Both the position numbers and the translations under genes were made by a program. Below the pieces are notes generated by a model. It had not been told where the DNA came from and searched no databases. It was given only the letters and a program-made list of their open reading frames with translations. A stretch of 64,000 nt of DNA from Alphaproteobacteria bacterium (GTDB taxonomy: Bacteria; Pseudomonadota; Alphaproteobacteria; UBA8366; Aestuariispiraceae). Positions 63,092 to 64,000 of the stretch are shown piece by piece. The DNA lies in the NCBI GenBank assembly GCA_030065235.1, contig JASJDC010000002.1, positions 830,001 to 894,000 on the forward strand, given 5' to 3'. How positions within the stretch are numbered: the stretch's first letter is position 1; every line of letters begins with the position of its first letter.

Positions 63092-64000
63092 ATGACACAG
63101 CCGCTTTGGACGCCCAGCGCCGATCGGATCGCCGAAGCCAATATCACGCGGTTCCGCGCCTTTCTGGGGGAGCGGACAGGCGCGACCCAAGCCGACTACA
63201 AGGCGCTGCACGCCTTTTCTATCGCCGAGCCCGAGCGTTTCTGGGATGCATTCTGGGATTTTGCCGAGATCAAGGCCGAGACCAAGGGCGCGCGCGTTTT
63301 GATCGACGGCGACAAGATGCCGGGCGCGCAATTCTTCCCGGACGCAAGATTGAATTTCGCCGAAAACCTGTTGCGCCGTCAGGACGAGACGGACGCGCTG
63401 GTCTTCTGGGCCGAGGACAAGGTGAAGCGCCGGATGAGCTGGCGCGACCTGTATGATCTGGTGTCGCGCTTGTCGAAGGCGTTGAAAGCGATGGGAGTCG
63501 GGCCCGGCGACCGGATCGCGGGATTCGTGCCTAATATGCCGGAGACTGTTGCGGCGATGCTGGCGGCGACCGCGCTGGGGGCGATCTGGACATCCTGCTC
63601 GCCCGATTTCGGCGTGCGCGGGGTCTTGGACCGGTTCGGCCAGACCGAGCCCAAGGTGCTGTTCACCGCCGACGGCTATTTCTACAACGGCAAGAGCCTG
63701 GATTCGTTGGGGCGCGTCGCCGAATTCGTCCGGCAATTGCCGAGCGTCGAGCAGGTGGTGGTGTTTCCGCTGATCTCCGAGACGCCGGATGTTGCGCCGG
63801 TCGCGGCGGTTGGCAAGCGCGCTGCGAGTCTGGCCGACTTCATCGCCGATCAAGAGGCGGGGCCGATCGACTTCGCCCAGATGCCCTTCAACCATCCACT
63901 CTACATCATGTATTCCAGCGGCACGACCGGCGCGCCGAAATGCATCGTCCACGGCGCCGGCGGCGTCCTGCTGAACCAGTTGAAGGAACATATTCTGCAC
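63092..64000 (+). CDS. acetoacetyl-CoA synthetase, 3' end beyond window
   Basis: First 303 codons of an ANL-superfamily ligase that activates acetoacetate. Start MTQPLWTPSADRIAEANITRF and later GAIWTSCSPDFGVRGVLDRFGQTEPKVLF are typical of acetoacetate-CoA ligase (AcsA/AacS). The A3 loop MYSSGTTGAPKCIVH is complete near residue 270. GGGGGAAGA precedes ATG 63092. The frame is open to the window edge. Likely role in polyhydroxybutyrate or ketone-body use. Confidence 0.93.
   Translation, partial: MTQPLWTPSADRIAEANITRFRAFLGERTGATQADYKALHAFSIAEPERFWDAFWDFAEIKAETKGARVLIDGDKMPGAQFFPDARLNFAENLLRRQDETDALVFWAEDKVKRRMSWRDLYDLVSRLSKALKAMGVGPGDRIAGFVPNMPETVAAMLAATALGAIWTSCSPDFGVRGVLDRFGQTEPKVLFTADGYFYNGKSLDSLGRVAEFVRQLPSVEQVVVFPLISETPDVAPVAAVGKRAASLADFIADQEAGPIDFAQMPFNHPLYIMYSSGTTGAPKCIVHGAGGVLLNQLKEHILH

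Noticed and set aside
62936-64000. Upstream extension of the EamA frame to the window edge
   Set aside because: It runs antisense to the acetoacetyl-CoA synthetase gene; the transporter start at 62935 is family-typical.

Overview
The window is a gene-dense, mostly high-GC stretch of what looks like an alphaproteobacterial chromosome. The evidence is the combination of gene families: aerobic-type CobN/CobO, a FabA-FabB-FabI cluster, long-form PstC and PstA, a single-domain PAS_5 protein with a TTAA-N7-TTAA (CtrA-type) site in front of it, and many GTG/TTG or 4-nt-overlap starts. No rRNA, tRNA, CRISPR array, transposase, integrase or phage gene was seen. About 61 protein genes are supported; both window edges cut a gene.

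Layout. 1-6.5 kb: the end of a membrane-anchored protein, pyrD, then lepA, a TerB-domain gene, lapA, pyrF and an aldo/keto reductase. 6.5-7.9 kb: a distinctly AT-richer patch with one secreted protein of unknown function. 7.9-15 kb (minus strand): typA, an alpha/beta hydrolase, an adenosine-kinase-like PfkB enzyme, a DEAD-box helicase and comM. 15-22.5 kb: a dehydrogenase resembling YihU, gshB, an MFS carrier, a VOC protein, the ribosomal pair rpmI-rplT, and the yraN/rsmI/lpoA envelope-translation block. 22.5-29.6 kb: a complete pstS-pstC-pstA-pstB-phoU-phoB phosphate regulon operon behind a three-unit Pho box. 29.6-36.9 kb (minus strand): fabA-fabB-fabI-cobN-cobO in one direction with short gaps after fabB. 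37-44.5 kb: an SDR without its catalytic residues, acetyl-CoA synthetase, small proteins including a 99-residue stand-alone chemoreceptor signalling hairpin, an MFS carrier and the PAS_5 protein. 44-49.7 kb: a set suited to carbonyl or glycation stress (glyoxalase II, a glutathione transferase, an LMW-phosphatase/fructosamine-kinase-like pair), plus a uracil-DNA-glycosylase-family protein, a sirtuin and ThpR. 49.8-57.5 kb: an aldo/keto reductase, a FIST sensor protein, the tesA / ybbA-ybbP group and a Bax-inhibitor-1 family protein. 57.5-64 kb: LysE exporter, SDR, two small conserved proteins, a Maf-type (DUF115) glycosyltransferase coupled to an EamA transporter, and the start of acetoacetyl-CoA synthetase.

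Most genes are housekeeping. The points most worth following are: the PAS_5 gene with its CtrA-type site; the stand-alone chemoreceptor hairpin; the phosphatase/kinase pair that fits protein deglycation; the fab-cob gene string; the enlarged PstA; the YihU-like dehydrogenase; the SDR with LGAVN in place of YxxxK; and the low-GC patch at 6.5-7.9 kb. No wholly new multi-gene system could be demonstrated from the sequence alone.
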